This document shows, in pieces, positions 8,489-19,821 of a DNA stretch of 64,000 nucleotides; the first letter of the stretch is position 1; every line of letters begins with the position of its first letter. The DNA lies in assembly GCF_003330845.1 (NCBI RefSeq), contig NZ_CP026121.1, forward strand, positions 3,515,501-3,579,500, read 5' to 3'. Both the position numbers and the translations under genes were made by a program. The DNA is from Streptomyces sp. Go-475 (GTDB lineage Bacteria > Actinomycetota > Actinomycetes > Streptomycetales > Streptomycetaceae). Under the pieces are notes generated by a model, which did not search any database, had not been told where the DNA came from, and saw nothing but the letters and a program-made list of their open reading frames with translations.

Positions 8489-9355
8489 ATGCGTATGACA
8501 CATGCCACGGGCAAATACGCCGACTTCGCGGGACTACGGGAACGGGCGGTGGAGCTGCGACGCGCGGGCTACAGCCTCCGCCAGATCCGCGACGAGCTGA
8601 AGATCTACAACAACGACATCCTCCACCGGCTGGTGAAAGGGGAGCCGCCGCCGACGTGGACAAAGCGCCCGAACGCGAAGGACGACCTACGACAGAAGGC
8701 GAGGGAGCTCCGGCTCCAGGGCTGGACTTACGACCAGATCGAGGCGGAGCTGGGGTGCTCTAGGAGCTCGGTGTCGCTGTGGGTGAGGGACCTACCGAAG
8801 CCGGAGCCCCGGTACACGCCGGAGGAACAGCGGGCACTCATGCAAGCGGGTCTCGCCCGCCTCCGCGCCACACAGAACGAAGAGCGCAAGCGCGCCAAGG
8901 AAAGCGCAACACAAGAGGTGGGCGACCTCACGGAGAGGGAACTGTTCCTGACGGGCGTCGCGCTCTACTGGGCCGAGGGCGCCAAGAGCAAGCCATACGA
9001 TCGGCGCGAGAGGGCCGTCTTCGTCAACAGTGACCCCGGAGTGATCCGGGTCTACCTCGCCTGGCTCGACCTGCTCGGGGTGAGCCGGGAACGCCTGCGC
9101 TTCCGGGTACTCATCCACGAATCGGCGGACGTGGACGCGGCTCACCGCTACTGGGCAGACCTGGCGGACGCCGACGCGTCGGTCTTCGCCCGACCGACAC
9201 TGAAGAAGCACAACCCCAAAACCGTCCGCAAGAACACCGGCGACGACTACCACGGCTGCCTCGTCGTGACGGTTGCCCGAAGTGCCGAGCTGTACAACCG
9301 CATCGAGGGCTGGTGGAGCGGCATCGTCGCCCACGCTCAAGCACGTCTCCGGTAA
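8489..9355 (+). CDS. HTH protein with LAGLIDADG-like C-terminal region
   Basis: The 288-residue product starts with two resolvase/transposase-like helix-turn-helix units: YSLRQIRDEL near residue 25 and WTYDQIEAELGCSRSSVSLWV near 75. After a basic linker comes a segment LFLTGVALYWAEGAKSK that resembles a LAGLIDADG motif (L-x-G-x5-E-G). A second alpha/beta unit follows (FVNSDPGVIRVYLAWLDLLG). Such domains occur in homing endonucleases and in regulators such as WhiA. ATG 8489 and 8495 are both possible; neither has a strong ribosome site. The gene sits 14 bp before tRNA-Gln. Codon use looks slightly less GC3-rich than neighbouring genes. Function is not established; DNA binding is likely. Confidence 0.75.
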   Translation: MRMTHATGKYADFAGLRERAVELRRAGYSLRQIRDELKIYNNDILHRLVKGEPPPTWTKRPNAKDDLRQKARELRLQGWTYDQIEAELGCSRSSVSLWVRDLPKPEPRYTPEEQRALMQAGLARLRATQNEERKRAKESATQEVGDLTERELFLTGVALYWAEGAKSKPYDRRERAVFVNSDPGVIRVYLAWLDLLGVSRERLRFRVLIHESADVDAAHRYWADLADADASVFARPTLKKHNPKTVRKNTGDDYHGCLVVTVARSAELYNRIEGWWSGIVAHAQARLR

Positions 9356-9369
9356 GGTCTGAAGCGCTG

Positions 9370-9445
9370 TCCCCCGTGGTGTAACTGGCAGCACACTAGA
9401 TTTTGGATCTAGCAGGACAAGGTTCGAATCCTTGCGGGGGAGCCA
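9370..9445 (+). tRNA. tRNA-Gln (anticodon UUG)
   Basis: The acceptor stem TCCCCCG (9370-9376) pairs with CGGGGGA (9435-9441). The anticodon stem CTAGA/TCTAG encloses the loop TTTTGGA, giving anticodon TTG (Gln, CAA codons). The T-loop GGTTCGAATCC is intact, and discriminator G9442 is followed by an encoded CCA (9443-9445). The D-arm GTGGTGTAACTGGCAGCAC is compatible. Confidence 0.95.
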
Positions 9446-9576
9446 GCGGCGCCAAAAGCCGGAGTTCGGGTCCTGACTGATGACAGGTCGGTCAGGCCCC
9501 ACACCCTCACCCCCCACAAAACCCCCCGGTATCCTGCGGATGTCACCCCACCCCATCCACAGCCGAAGGGCATCCC

Positions 9577-11025
9577 GTGAGCGCCAACCGCCCGGCAGCC
9601 GTCGTCGTTCTCGCAGCGGGTGAGGGCACCCGTATGAAGTCGGCCACACCCAAGGTCCTGCACGAGCTCTGCGGCCGCAGTCTCGTGGGCCATGTGCTCG
9701 CCGCCGCGGGCGAGCTGGACCCCGAGCACCTGGTCGTCGTGGTCGGCCACGCGCGGGAGAAGGTCACCGCGCACCTGGGCGAGATCGCCCCGGACGTCCG
9801 TACCGCCGTGCAGGCCGAGCAGAACGGCACCGGGCACGCCGTACGGATGGGCCTGGAGGAGCTGGGCGGGTCCGTCGACGGGACCGTCGTGGTCGTCTGC
9901 GGCGACACCCCCCTGCTCACCGGCGCCACGCTCCAGGCCCTCGCCGCCACCCACTCCGCCGACGGCAACGCGGTCACCGTGCTGACCGCCGAGGTGCCGG
10001 ACGCGACGGGGTACGGGCGGATCGTGCGGGACGACGCCACCGGTGCCGTCACCGCCATCGTCGAGCACAAGGACGCCACCGACGCCCAGCGGTCGATCCG
10101 GGAGATCAACTCGGGTGTGTTCGCGTTCGACGGCCAGCTGCTCGCGGACGCGCTGAAGCAGGTGCGGACGGACAACAGCCAGGGCGAGGAGTACCTGACG
10201 GACGTGCTAGGGATCCTGCGGGAGGCCGGGCACCGGGTGGGGGCCTCGGTGGCCGGGGACCATCGCGAGATCGCCGGGATCAACAACCGGGTGCAGTTGT
10301 CGGAGGCGCGCCGGATCCTGAACGACCGGCTGCTGACGGAGGCGATGCTCGCCGGTGTGACCGTGATCGATCCGGCGACCACGTGGGTCGACGTGACCGT
10401 GACGTTCGAGCAGGACGCGGTCGTCCACCCGGGCACGCAGCTGCACGGCGCGACGCACCTGGGCGAGGGCGCGGAGGTCGGTCCGAACTCGCGGCTGAAG
10501 GACACCCGGGTCGGTGCCGGTGCGCGTGTGGACAACACGGTGGCCGATGGTGCCGAGGTGGGTGCGGGGGCGACGGTCGGGCCGTACGCGTATCTGCGTC
10601 CGGGGACCCGTCTGGGTGCGAAGGGCAAGATCGGTACGTACGTGGAGACGAAGAACGCCTCCATCGGTGAGGGGACGAAGGTGCCTCACCTGTCCTACGT
10701 AGGGGACGCGACGATCGGTGAGCACACGAACATCGGTGCCGCGAGCGTGTTCGTGAACTACGACGGGCAGGAGAAGCACCACACGACCATCGGGTCCCAT
10801 TGCCGTACGGGCTCGGACAACATGTTTGTGGCGCCTGTCACGGTCGGGGACGGTGCGTACACCGCCGCCGGGTCCGTGATCACGAAGGACGTGCCGCCCG
10901 GTTCGCTGGCCGTGGCCCGTGGTCAGCAGCGGAATATCGAGGGTTGGGTGGCTCGGAAGCGTCCGGGGAGCGCGGCCGCGAAGGCGGCGGAGGCGGCGTC
11001 CCGGGAGCCGTCCGACGAGGGCTGA
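9577..11025 (+). CDS. glmU: Bifunctional GlmU (GlcNAc-1-P uridyltransferase / GlcN-1-P acetyltransferase)
   Basis: GlmU makes UDP-GlcNAc for peptidoglycan in two steps: acetylation of GlcN-1-P and then uridylyl transfer. The 482-residue product shows the N-terminal pyrophosphorylase motif [11 protein letters not shown] (residues 13-23), [10 protein letters not shown] and CGDTPLLTG. The C-terminal left-handed beta-helix has hexapeptide repeats ([19 protein letters not shown]) and the acetyltransferase signature [13 protein letters not shown]. The length is normal. GTG 9577 has AAGGG upstream. The C-terminal tail is Ala/Glu-rich and disordered-looking, common in actinobacterial GlmU. It is followed after 135 bp by the PRPP synthase gene. 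It acts in the cytoplasm and is essential in most bacteria. Confidence 0.97.
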   Translation: MSANRPAAVVVLAAGEGTRMKSATPKVLHELCGRSLVGHVLAAAGELDPEHLVVVVGHAREKVTAHLGEIAPDVRTAVQAEQNGTGHAVRMGLEELGGSVDGTVVVVCGDTPLLTGATLQALAATHSADGNAVTVLTAEVPDATGYGRIVRDDATGAVTAIVEHKDATDAQRSIREINSGVFAFDGQLLADALKQVRTDNSQGEEYLTDVLGILREAGHRVGASVAGDHREIAGINNRVQLSEARRILNDRLLTEAMLAGVTVIDPATTWVDVTVTFEQDAVVHPGTQLHGATHLGEGAEVGPNSRLKDTRVGAGARVDNTVADGAEVGAGATVGPYAYLRPGTRLGAKGKIGTYVETKNASIGEGTKVPHLSYVGDATIGEHTNIGAASVFVNYDGQEKHHTTIGSHCRTGSDNMFVAPVTVGDGAYTAAGSVITKDVPPGSLAVARGQQRNIEGWVARKRPGSAAAKAAEAASREPSDEG

Positions 11026-11160
11026 CCGGAAACCGGTGCCTCAAACACGGCGTACGGTGATAAGTGCACACCCGCACCCCCACCAGCTGAGACGGCCTCC
11101 GGCAAGCCGGCTGCGAGGTCTCTCGACACCCAGCTGCGACACCTCTGAGGAGACAGTGCT

Positions 11161-12141
11161 GTGACCGGGATCAAGACGACCGGCGAGAAGAAGTTGATGT
11201 TCTTCTCCGGCCGCGCCCACCCCGAGCTTGCGGAGGAGGTCGCCCAACAGCTGGGTGTCGGGGTTGTCCCGACGAAGGCCTTCGACTTCGCCAACGGTGA
11301 GATCTATGTGCGTTATCAGGAGTCGGCGCGTGGTGCCGACTGCTTCCTGATCCAGAGCCACACGGCTCCGATCAACAAGTGGATCATGGAGCAGTTGATC
11401 ATGATCGACGCGCTGAAGCGCGCGTCGGCCCGGTCCATCACGGTCATCGTGCCCTTCTACGGTTACGCGCGGCAGGACAAGAAGCACCGTGGACGTGAAC
11501 CGATTTCGGCGCGTCTGATCGCGGACATGATGAAGACGGCGGGTGCGGACCGGATCCTGACCGTGGATCTGCACACGGACCAGATCCAGGGCTTCTTCGA
11601 CGGTCCCGTGGATCACCTGTTCGCGCTGCCGCTGCTGGCGGACTACGTGGGCCGGAAGGTGGACCGGGAGAAGCTGACGGTCGTGTCGCCGGACGCGGGC
11701 CGGGTGCGGGTCGCGGACCGCTGGTGCGACCGGCTGGGCGCGCCGCTGGCGATCGTGCACAAGCGGCGGGACAAGGACGTCGCGAACCAGGTCACCGTCC
11801 ACGAGGTCGTGGGTGAGGTGAAGGGTCGCGTGTGTGTCCTGGTGGACGACATGATCGACACGGGTGGGACGATCTGTGCCGCGGCGGACGCGCTGTTCGC
11901 GCACGGTGCGGAGGACGTGATCGTGACGGCGACGCACGGCGTGCTGTCGGGTCCGGCGGCGGACCGGTTGAAGAACTCGCGGGTGAGTGAGTTCGTGTTC
12001 ACGAACACGCTGCCGACGCCGTCGGAGCTGAGCCGGGATCTGGACAAGATCTCGGTGCTGTCGATCGCGCCGACGATCGCGAGTGCGGTACGTGAGGTGT
12101 TCGAGGACGGTTCGGTGACGAGCCTGTTCGACGAGCAGTAG
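11161..12141 (+). CDS. prs: Ribose-phosphate pyrophosphokinase (PRPP synthase)
   Basis: The enzyme makes PRPP from ribose-5-phosphate and ATP, feeding purine, pyrimidine, His, Trp and NAD synthesis. The 326-residue product carries the N-terminal FSGRAHPELAEEVAQQLG and FANGEIYVRY. It also has the flexible-loop region YARQDKKHRGREPISARL, DLHTDQIQGFF, and the PRPP-binding loop VLVDDMIDTGGT. Length and motifs match class I enzymes. GTG 11161 is preceded by GAGGAGAC at a good distance. The glmU-prs-rplY-pth order is conserved in actinobacteria. A separate promoter for rplY follows, so prs probably ends its own transcript or reads through. Confidence 0.97.
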   Translation: MTGIKTTGEKKLMFFSGRAHPELAEEVAQQLGVGVVPTKAFDFANGEIYVRYQESARGADCFLIQSHTAPINKWIMEQLIMIDALKRASARSITVIVPFYGYARQDKKHRGREPISARLIADMMKTAGADRILTVDLHTDQIQGFFDGPVDHLFALPLLADYVGRKVDREKLTVVSPDAGRVRVADRWCDRLGAPLAIVHKRRDKDVANQVTVHEVVGEVKGRVCVLVDDMIDTGGTICAAADALFAHGAEDVIVTATHGVLSGPAADRLKNSRVSEFVFTNTLPTPSELSRDLDKISVLSIAPTIASAVREVFEDGSVTSLFDEQ

Positions 12142-12161
12142 GGCGCGTTGTAGAGATCGTT

Positions 12162-12191
12162 TTGGGTGCGGCCTCCCGCTCCGAGTAGACT
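12162..12191 (+). promoter_or_regulatory. Candidate promoter for rplY
   Basis: TTGGGT (12162-12167) and TAGACT (12186-12191) are 18 bp apart, a good fit to the vegetative Streptomyces consensus. The implied leader is about 125 nt and contains a potential CGTGG/CCACG hairpin close to the start codon. L25-family genes in other bacteria can be autoregulated through a leader; that is only a possibility here. Confidence 0.55.
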
Positions 12192-12323
12192 GCTGAAGTT
12201 GCTCGGCGAGGGAGGCCGTTCCCGTTGTTTCGCGGGATGCGGTGGTCCGTTATCGACGCGCTCTTCGTAGCAGGCCGTTCGTGGCCGGGTGACCACGTCC
12301 GTTTCTGATTTCGAGGAGTGAAT

Positions 12324-12920
12324 ATGTCCGAGGTGAAGATCTCCGCCGAGACGCGCACCGAGTTCGGCAAGGGTGCCGCGCGCCGTATCCGTCGTGAGGA
12401 CAAGGTTCCCGGCGTGCTGTACGGGCACGGTTCGGACCCGCTGCACCTGACCCTGCCGGGTCACGCGCTGCTGCTGGCGCTGCGTACGCCGAACGTGCTG
12501 ATCTCGCTGGACATCGACGGCAAGACGAACGAGCTGGCGATTCCGAAGTCCGTGCAGCGTGACCCGCTGAAGGGTTTCCTGGAGCACGTGGACCTGCTGC
12601 TGGTGAAGCGGGGCGAGCAGGTCAACGTCGACATCTACGTGCACACCGAGGGTGAGCTGGCTCCGGGCGGCAACCTGCTGGAGCACGTGCTGAACGCGCT
12701 TCCGGTCGTGGCCGAGGCCACGCACATTCCGGAGTCCGTGACCGTCTCCATCGAGGGTCTGTCGGCCGGTGACTCCGTCCTCGCCAAGGACATCCCGCTG
12801 CCGAAGGGCACGACGCTGGCCGTCGAGGAGGACACCGTCGTCCTGCAGGTCCTGGCCGCGCAGGCCGAGGAGGCCCCGGAGGGCGAGGAGGGCGCTGAGG
12901 AAGAGGCCGCCGAGGCCTGA
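12324..12920 (+). CDS. rplY: Ribosomal protein L25 (TL5/CTC form)
   Basis: This is the long, two-domain form of L25 that binds 5S rRNA. The 198-residue product has the N-terminal 5S-binding barrel (RTEFGKGAARRIRREDKVPGV, about residues 10-30). A C-terminal TL5 domain follows (VDIYVHTEGELAPGGNLLEH) and then an acidic tail (EAPEGEEGAEEEAAEA). ATG 12324 is chosen because GAGGAG ends 5 nt upstream; an in-frame GTG at 12318 would overlap that ribosome site. The Bacillus CTC homologue is stress-induced. It is followed by pth after 69 bp, a common pairing of translation genes. Confidence 0.96.
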   Translation: MSEVKISAETRTEFGKGAARRIRREDKVPGVLYGHGSDPLHLTLPGHALLLALRTPNVLISLDIDGKTNELAIPKSVQRDPLKGFLEHVDLLLVKRGEQVNVDIYVHTEGELAPGGNLLEHVLNALPVVAEATHIPESVTVSIEGLSAGDSVLAKDIPLPKGTTLAVEEDTVVLQVLAAQAEEAPEGEEGAEEEAAEA

Positions 12921-12989
12921 TCCTCTTCGTCGTCGTTTCGTCGGCCGCTGTTCCCGTGCGGGGCAGCGGCCGACGCGTATGAAGGAGAC

Positions 12990-13592
12990 ATGGACGTGAC
13001 GACCGATGCGGCGGCTCCCTGGCTGATCGTGGGGCTGGGCAATCCGGGGCCGGAGTACGCCGGGAACCGGCACAACGTGGGCTTCATGGTGGCCGATCTG
13101 CTGGCGGAGCGGGTCGGGGGACGCTTCAAGCGGGCCGGCAAGGCGCAGGCGCAGGTGGTCGAGGGGCGGATCGGGCCGCCGGGGCCGGGGAGCCGGCGGG
13201 TGGTGCTCGCGAAGCCGATGTCGTACATGAATCTGTCCGGGGGTCCGGTGAACGCGTTGCGGGACTTCTACAAGGTGCCGGTGGGGCATGTGGTGGCGGT
13301 TCATGACGAGTTGGACATCGATTACGGGACGTTGCGGCTGAAGCTGGGTGGCGGGGACAACGGGCACAACGGTCTGAAGTCGATGACGAAGGCGTTCGGG
13401 TCGGACTATCACCGGGTGCGGTTCGGGATCGGGCGGCCGCCGGGGCGGATGCCGGTGGCGGATTTCGTGCTGAAGGACTTCTCGTCGGTGGAGCGCAAGG
13501 AGCTGGACTACTTCGTGGACCGGGCGGCGGACGCGGTGGAGTGTCTGGTGATCGAGGGGCTGGAGCGGGCGCAAAGCACGTACAACTCCTGA
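12990..13592 (+). CDS. pth: Peptidyl-tRNA hydrolase
   Basis: The enzyme recycles tRNA by cleaving the ester bond of peptidyl-tRNAs released from stalled ribosomes. The 200-residue product has all family signatures: [18 protein letters not shown] with the catalytic His of [17 protein letters not shown] with the substrate Asn, VHDELDI with the active-site Asp, and [12 protein letters not shown]. The length is normal. AAGGAG lies 5 nt upstream of the ATG. It probably forms one transcript with rplY. Confidence 0.97.
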   Translation: MDVTTDAAAPWLIVGLGNPGPEYAGNRHNVGFMVADLLAERVGGRFKRAGKAQAQVVEGRIGPPGPGSRRVVLAKPMSYMNLSGGPVNALRDFYKVPVGHVVAVHDELDIDYGTLRLKLGGGDNGHNGLKSMTKAFGSDYHRVRFGIGRPPGRMPVADFVLKDFSSVERKELDYFVDRAADAVECLVIEGLERAQSTYNS

Positions 13593-13634
13593 CTTGTCGC
13601 CCGGTGAGGTTGACGGGTCGTTCAGGCATGGCCA

Positions 13635-14138
13635 ATGATCCCGGCCATGCCTGCCACTGCCACCTCTTCCCGTCAGGCCTCGGTCGCCGTGCTGCGGTTC
13701 GGGCGGTTCGCGGCGATGGCCGCGGTCGCGGTGCTGATCCTGATCGCGGGTGTGTGGGCGTCGTGGGGTACGGCGCAGCACGTGATGCTGACGAAGGGCC
13801 GGGAGCGGGGCACGGTCGAGGTGAGGCGGTGCGGGGCGGAGACGTGTTCGGGCCGGTATACGCCGTTGTCGGAGGGTTCGCTGCCGCGGGCGCGGGTCGA
13901 GCTGGAGAAGTCGGTCGCGGTGGAGCAGGGCCGGACCTACACGGTGGTCATGAAGCCGAACAGTGATGACGCGGTGCGTTCGGGGCCGGCGGGTGTCCTG
14001 TACGCGTGGATTCCGTTGGGTGGTGCGCTGTTGCTGGCGTCGGTGGTGGTGGCGGGTGGGCTGCTGCGGACGCGGGCGGCGTGGGTGCTGGCGTTGTCGG
14101 GTGTGGCGTTGCTGACGGCCGCTTTCGTGACGGTCTGA
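13635..14138 (+). CDS. Small two-pass membrane protein of unknown function
   Basis: The 167-residue product has one hydrophobic segment near residues 27-45 (AAMAAVAVLILIAGVWASW). An extracytoplasmic-looking region follows with a short Cys pair (RRCGAETCSGRY). C-terminal hydrophobic segments come next (YAWIPLGGALLLASVVVAGGLL and VLALSGVALLTAAFV). No known family is recognised. The Cys pair could form a disulphide outside the membrane. ATG 13635 and 13647 are both possible and neither has a clear ribosome site. Codon use is typical of the neighbourhood. It stands between pth and the sortase-substrate gene, same direction. Confidence 0.65.
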   Translation: MIPAMPATATSSRQASVAVLRFGRFAAMAAVAVLILIAGVWASWGTAQHVMLTKGRERGTVEVRRCGAETCSGRYTPLSEGSLPRARVELEKSVAVEQGRTYTVVMKPNSDDAVRSGPAGVLYAWIPLGGALLLASVVVAGGLLRTRAAWVLALSGVALLTAAFVTV

Positions 14139-14320
14139 GGCGTGGTGTGGCGTTGCTGCCGGCCGTTTTCGTGACCGTCTGAGGGGTTCCGGCGTTCTCC
14201 AGGTCTGTGGAGAGGCCGAGCGTTGTGCGTTCGTGATTGACGTGCTGTCGGGTGAGGCTGGAAGCTGAGCCGCCCCCTCCACATCTTCCCGGTCCCTTCT
14301 CGAAGATGGACGACTTCTCG

Positions 14321-15034
14321 ATGCGAACTCTCCTGCGCGGCGGCGCTGTCTGCGCCGCCGCTTCCGCGGTCCTCGTTCTCGCTCCTGGCGCGTACGCGTC
14401 GCCTCCCGGTGACAACGGCACGGTCAAGATCCATGACGCGACGACGGGCGAGGAGCTGCGCCGCAACGAGCCGCACGTGTGCACGTTCTATCTGGACGCG
14501 TTCGGTTTCGACGGCGGTCAGCGGGTCGACTGGCACATCGACGCGATCCCGCCGAGTGAGAACAAGGGGGAGACGGTGAAGTCCGGCGCGTTGACGCTGG
14601 ACGGCCAGGGCCATGGCCGCTCGGCGGACCTGTCGCTGCCCGACGGGCACTACAAGCTGTACTGGAACTTCGAGGGCGAGAAGGGTTCCGCGAAGCACAA
14701 GGTGTTCTGGACGGACTGTGCGGACGAGGAGGAGCCCGGCGGTTCGGCGCCGTCCGGTTCGGCTTCGGCGTCGCCGTCGTCCGGGGTGTCCGAGGAGCCG
14801 TCCGGGGAGCCGGGCGGGGAGCCGGGTGGGGAGCCGGGCGCGTCGGCGTCCCCGGGTTCGGCGGCTGGTGGTGCGCCGGCGTCCTCGTCGCCGTCGGCAC
14901 AGACGGAGGGCTCCGGTGATCTCGCCGAGACGGGCAGTGGGGCGCCGGTGGGTGCGCTGTCGGGTGTGGCGGCGGTGCTGCTCGCGGCCGGCGGGTTCCT
15001 GGTGTTCCGGCGCCGGAGTGCGCGGCGCGGCTGA
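14321..15034 (+). CDS. LAETG-type sortase-anchored surface protein
   Basis: The product (237 residues from ATG 14321) has a Sec signal peptide (MRTLLRGGAVCAAASAVLVL, cleavage probably after AYA). A globular domain of about 110 residues follows with a Cys pair and the segment YLDAFGFDGGQRVDWHID. Then comes a Ser/Pro/Gly-rich stalk (EPSGEPGGEPGG repeats), LAETG, a hydrophobic stretch (ALSGVAAVLLAAGGFLVF) and an RRRSARRG tail. LAxTG is the motif used by class E sortases of Streptomyces, so covalent attachment to peptidoglycan is likely. An upstream in-frame ATG at 14306 is an alternative start; neither has a strong ribosome site. The ligand or role of the exposed domain is unknown. It ends at a strong terminator shared with ppc. 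Confidence 0.8.
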   Translation: MRTLLRGGAVCAAASAVLVLAPGAYASPPGDNGTVKIHDATTGEELRRNEPHVCTFYLDAFGFDGGQRVDWHIDAIPPSENKGETVKSGALTLDGQGHGRSADLSLPDGHYKLYWNFEGEKGSAKHKVFWTDCADEEEPGGSAPSGSASASPSSGVSEEPSGEPGGEPGGEPGASASPGSAAGGAPASSSPSAQTEGSGDLAETGSGAPVGALSGVAAVLLAAGGFLVFRRRSARRG

Positions 15035-15046
15035 GGTGTGAACGGA

Positions 15047-15082
15047 CCGTGCCCCCGAGCCTGTGCGGGCTCGGGGGCACGG
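15047..15082. terminator. Bidirectional terminator between sortase substrate and ppc
   Basis: A perfect 15-bp stem (CCGTGCCCCCGAGCC paired with its complement, 6-nt loop) lies exactly between two converging stop codons (15034 on the plus strand, 15101 on the minus strand). No T-tract is needed in many Streptomyces terminators. Confidence 0.85.
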
Positions 15083-15100
15083 TCGTGTCGGGGGTGTGGT

Positions 15101-17833
<2,733 letters not shown>

Positions 17834-18003
17834 AGGTGCGGCTCCTTGCAGTGTTGAAGCTCGTCTGGGAGGGAACCCGGACGGCGTCTCGCGCGGCGGG
17901 CGCCGCTTACGGGGCCGGACGTCCGGGAAGAAATCAGAGCGGACCGCGCTGTCCGACCGACTCAAGGATAGGTGTCGGCCGGGACGCGCAGGCTGTCGGG
18001 CTC

Positions 18004-18058
18004 TTGCCGCGAAGCGACGCACTGCCATACTTACGATGCCGTAGGTTACGGAACCGTA
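18004..18058 (+). promoter_or_regulatory. Desaturase promoter with tandem TACGG/CCGTA operator
   Basis: TTGCCG (18004-18009) and CATACT (18026-18031) form a plausible -35/-10 pair with a 16-bp spacer. Immediately downstream are four alternating half-sites: TACGA (18032), CCGTA (18039-18043), TACGG (18047-18051) and CCGTA (18054-18058). TACGG-AA-CCGTA is a 12-bp palindrome in its half-sites, and TACG-N4-CGTA precedes it. The position over the start of transcription suits repression, most simply by the TetR protein encoded just after the desaturase. Regulator assignment is inference. Confidence 0.6.
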
Positions 18059-18127
18059 GGAAGCACTGCACGGATTCCCGTGGCCCGGCGACTCCTTCTC
18101 CGTTCACATACCCCCCAGGGGACGCGT

Positions 18128-19147
18128 ATGACCAGTAGTTCCGACGTGATCGAGGACGCCCCGAAGGCGCCCGGTCAGGCCACCGACGCCGCAGCGGCCT
18201 CCGCGACGCTGGGCGGCGAGCAGAAGCGCTCCATCGAGCAGATCGCCCTCCTCCTCTTCATCACCGTCCCGTTCCTCGCGCTGCTGGCGGCCGTGCCGCT
18301 GGCGTGGGGCTGGGGCGTGAGCTGGCTGGACCTCGGCCTGCTGGTGTTCTTCTACTACCTGGGGTGCCACGGCATCACGATCGGTTTCCACCGGCACTTC
18401 ACGCACGGCTCCTTCAAGGCGAAGCGGCCGCTGAAGATCGCGCTGGCGATCGCGGGGTCGATGGCGGTGGAGGGTCCGCTGGTGCGCTGGGTGGCGGACC
18501 ACCGCAAGCACCACAAGTTCTCCGACGCGGAGGGCGACCCGCATTCGCCGTGGCGGTTCGGCGAGACGCTCCCGGCGCTGATGAAGGGCCTGTGGTGGGC
18601 CCACATCGGATGGATGTTCGACGAGGAGCAGACGCCGCAGGAGAAGTACGCCCCGGACCTGGTCAAGGACAAGACGCTCCGCACCATCTCCCGCCAGTTC
18701 GTCCTGTGGACGGTGGTGTCGCTGGCGCTGCCGCCGCTGATCGGCGGTCTGGTCACGATGTCCTGGTGGGGCGCGTTCACGGCGTTCTTCTGGGGTTCGC
18801 TCGTCCGGGTGGCCCTGCTGCACCACGTGACCTGGTCGATCAACTCGATCTGCCACGCGGTCGGCAAGCGCCCCTTCAAGTCGCGTGACCGTTCGGGCAA
18901 CGTGTGGTGGCTGGCGGTCCTGTCCTGCGGCGAGTCGTGGCACAACCTGCACCACGCCGACCCGACGTCCGCGCGGCACGGTGTGATGCGCGGCCAGCTG
19001 GACTCCTCCGCCCGGCTGATCCGCTGGTTCGAGATGCTCGGCTGGGCGTACGACGTGCGCTGGCCGTCACGCTCGCGTATCGATTCGCGCCGTAACACCG
19101 GGGAAGGCGGCTCCCCGCGCGGGAAGGAGCCCGTCGAGGCGGCATGA
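18128..19147 (+). CDS. Acyl-CoA/fatty-acid desaturase
   Basis: This is an integral-membrane di-iron delta-9 type desaturase that introduces a double bond into acyl chains using O2 and reductant. The 339-residue product has the three His boxes: HRHFTH (about residue 95), HRKHH (about 130) and HNLHH (about 280), between hydrophobic segments (LLLFITVPFLALLAAVPLAW). ATG 18128 is preceded by AGGGGA at 7 nt. The 3' end overlaps the TetR gene by ATGA, so the two are translationally coupled. That supports a feedback loop adjusting membrane unsaturation, as with DesT-type regulators. The reductase partner is not encoded nearby. Confidence 0.93.
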   Translation: MTSSSDVIEDAPKAPGQATDAAAASATLGGEQKRSIEQIALLLFITVPFLALLAAVPLAWGWGVSWLDLGLLVFFYYLGCHGITIGFHRHFTHGSFKAKRPLKIALAIAGSMAVEGPLVRWVADHRKHHKFSDAEGDPHSPWRFGETLPALMKGLWWAHIGWMFDEEQTPQEKYAPDLVKDKTLRTISRQFVLWTVVSLALPPLIGGLVTMSWWGAFTAFFWGSLVRVALLHHVTWSINSICHAVGKRPFKSRDRSGNVWWLAVLSCGESWHNLHHADPTSARHGVMRGQLDSSARLIRWFEMLGWAYDVRWPSRSRIDSRRNTGEGGSPRGKEPVEAA

Positions 19148-19821
19148 TGGTCGCTGTGGCGACCGACTCGAGCAGCACCCCCAGCAATGACAAGCCGCGG
19201 CGAGTGCGTCGCACCCGGATGACCGGTGCCGAGCGCCGCCAGCAGCTGCTGGAGATCGGTCGCACGCTCTTCGCGGCGAAGGGTTTCGAGGGCACGTCGG
19301 TGGAGGAGATCGCGGCGAAGGCCGGGGTCTCCAAGCCGGTGGTGTACGAGCACTTCGGCGGCAAGGAAGGGCTGTACGCGGTGGTCGTGGACCGCGAGAT
19401 GCGGCGCCTGCTGGAGATGGTCACCAGTTCGCTCACGGCCGGTCACCCCCGCGAACTGTGCGAACAGGCGGCCTTCGCCCTGCTGGACTACATCGAGGAG
19501 TACACGGACGGTTTCCGCATCCTGGTCCGTGACTCGCCCATCCCCCAGTCGACGGGGTCCTTCGCCTCCCTCATCTCGGACATCGCCACCCAGGTGGAGG
19601 ACATCCTGGGCCGCGAGTTCAAGAGCCGCGGCTTCGACCCCAAGCTGGCCCCGCTGTACGCCCAGGCCCTGGTCGGCATGGTCGCCCTGACCGGCCAGTG
19701 GTGGCTGGACGTGCGCAAGCCGAAGAAGGCCGAGGTGGCCGCGCACCTGGTGAACCTGGCGTGGCACGGCCTGGACGGCCTGGAGGCCAAGCCCCATCTG
19801 ATAGGGCGGCGCAAGGCCTAG
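19144..19821 (+). CDS. TetR-family regulator coupled to the desaturase
   Basis: The 225-residue product has an N-terminal TetR helix-turn-helix (GTSVEEIAAKAGVSKPVVYEHFGGKEGLY at residues 50-78) after a basic tail, and an all-helical ligand domain. It overlaps the desaturase stop by 4 nt (ATGA). ATG 19144 is taken, with ATG 19147 as a near-equal alternative. The coupling and the tandem palindrome in front of the desaturase suggest it senses acyl-CoA composition and represses its own operon; this is inference from context. Its stop codon and that of the opposing VOC gene share the palindrome CTAG, so the genes converge with overlapping ends. Confidence 0.9.
   Translation: MMVAVATDSSSTPSNDKPRRVRRTRMTGAERRQQLLEIGRTLFAAKGFEGTSVEEIAAKAGVSKPVVYEHFGGKEGLYAVVVDREMRRLLEMVTSSLTAGHPRELCEQAAFALLDYIEEYTDGFRILVRDSPIPQSTGSFASLISDIATQVEDILGREFKSRGFDPKLAPLYAQALVGMVALTGQWWLDVRKPKKAEVAAHLVNLAWHGLDGLEAKPHLIGRRKA

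Noticed and set aside
9370..9445. Attachment site of an integrated element at tRNA-Gln
   Set aside because: No duplicated tRNA 3' end, integrase or excisionase was found within the window; glmU follows at once.
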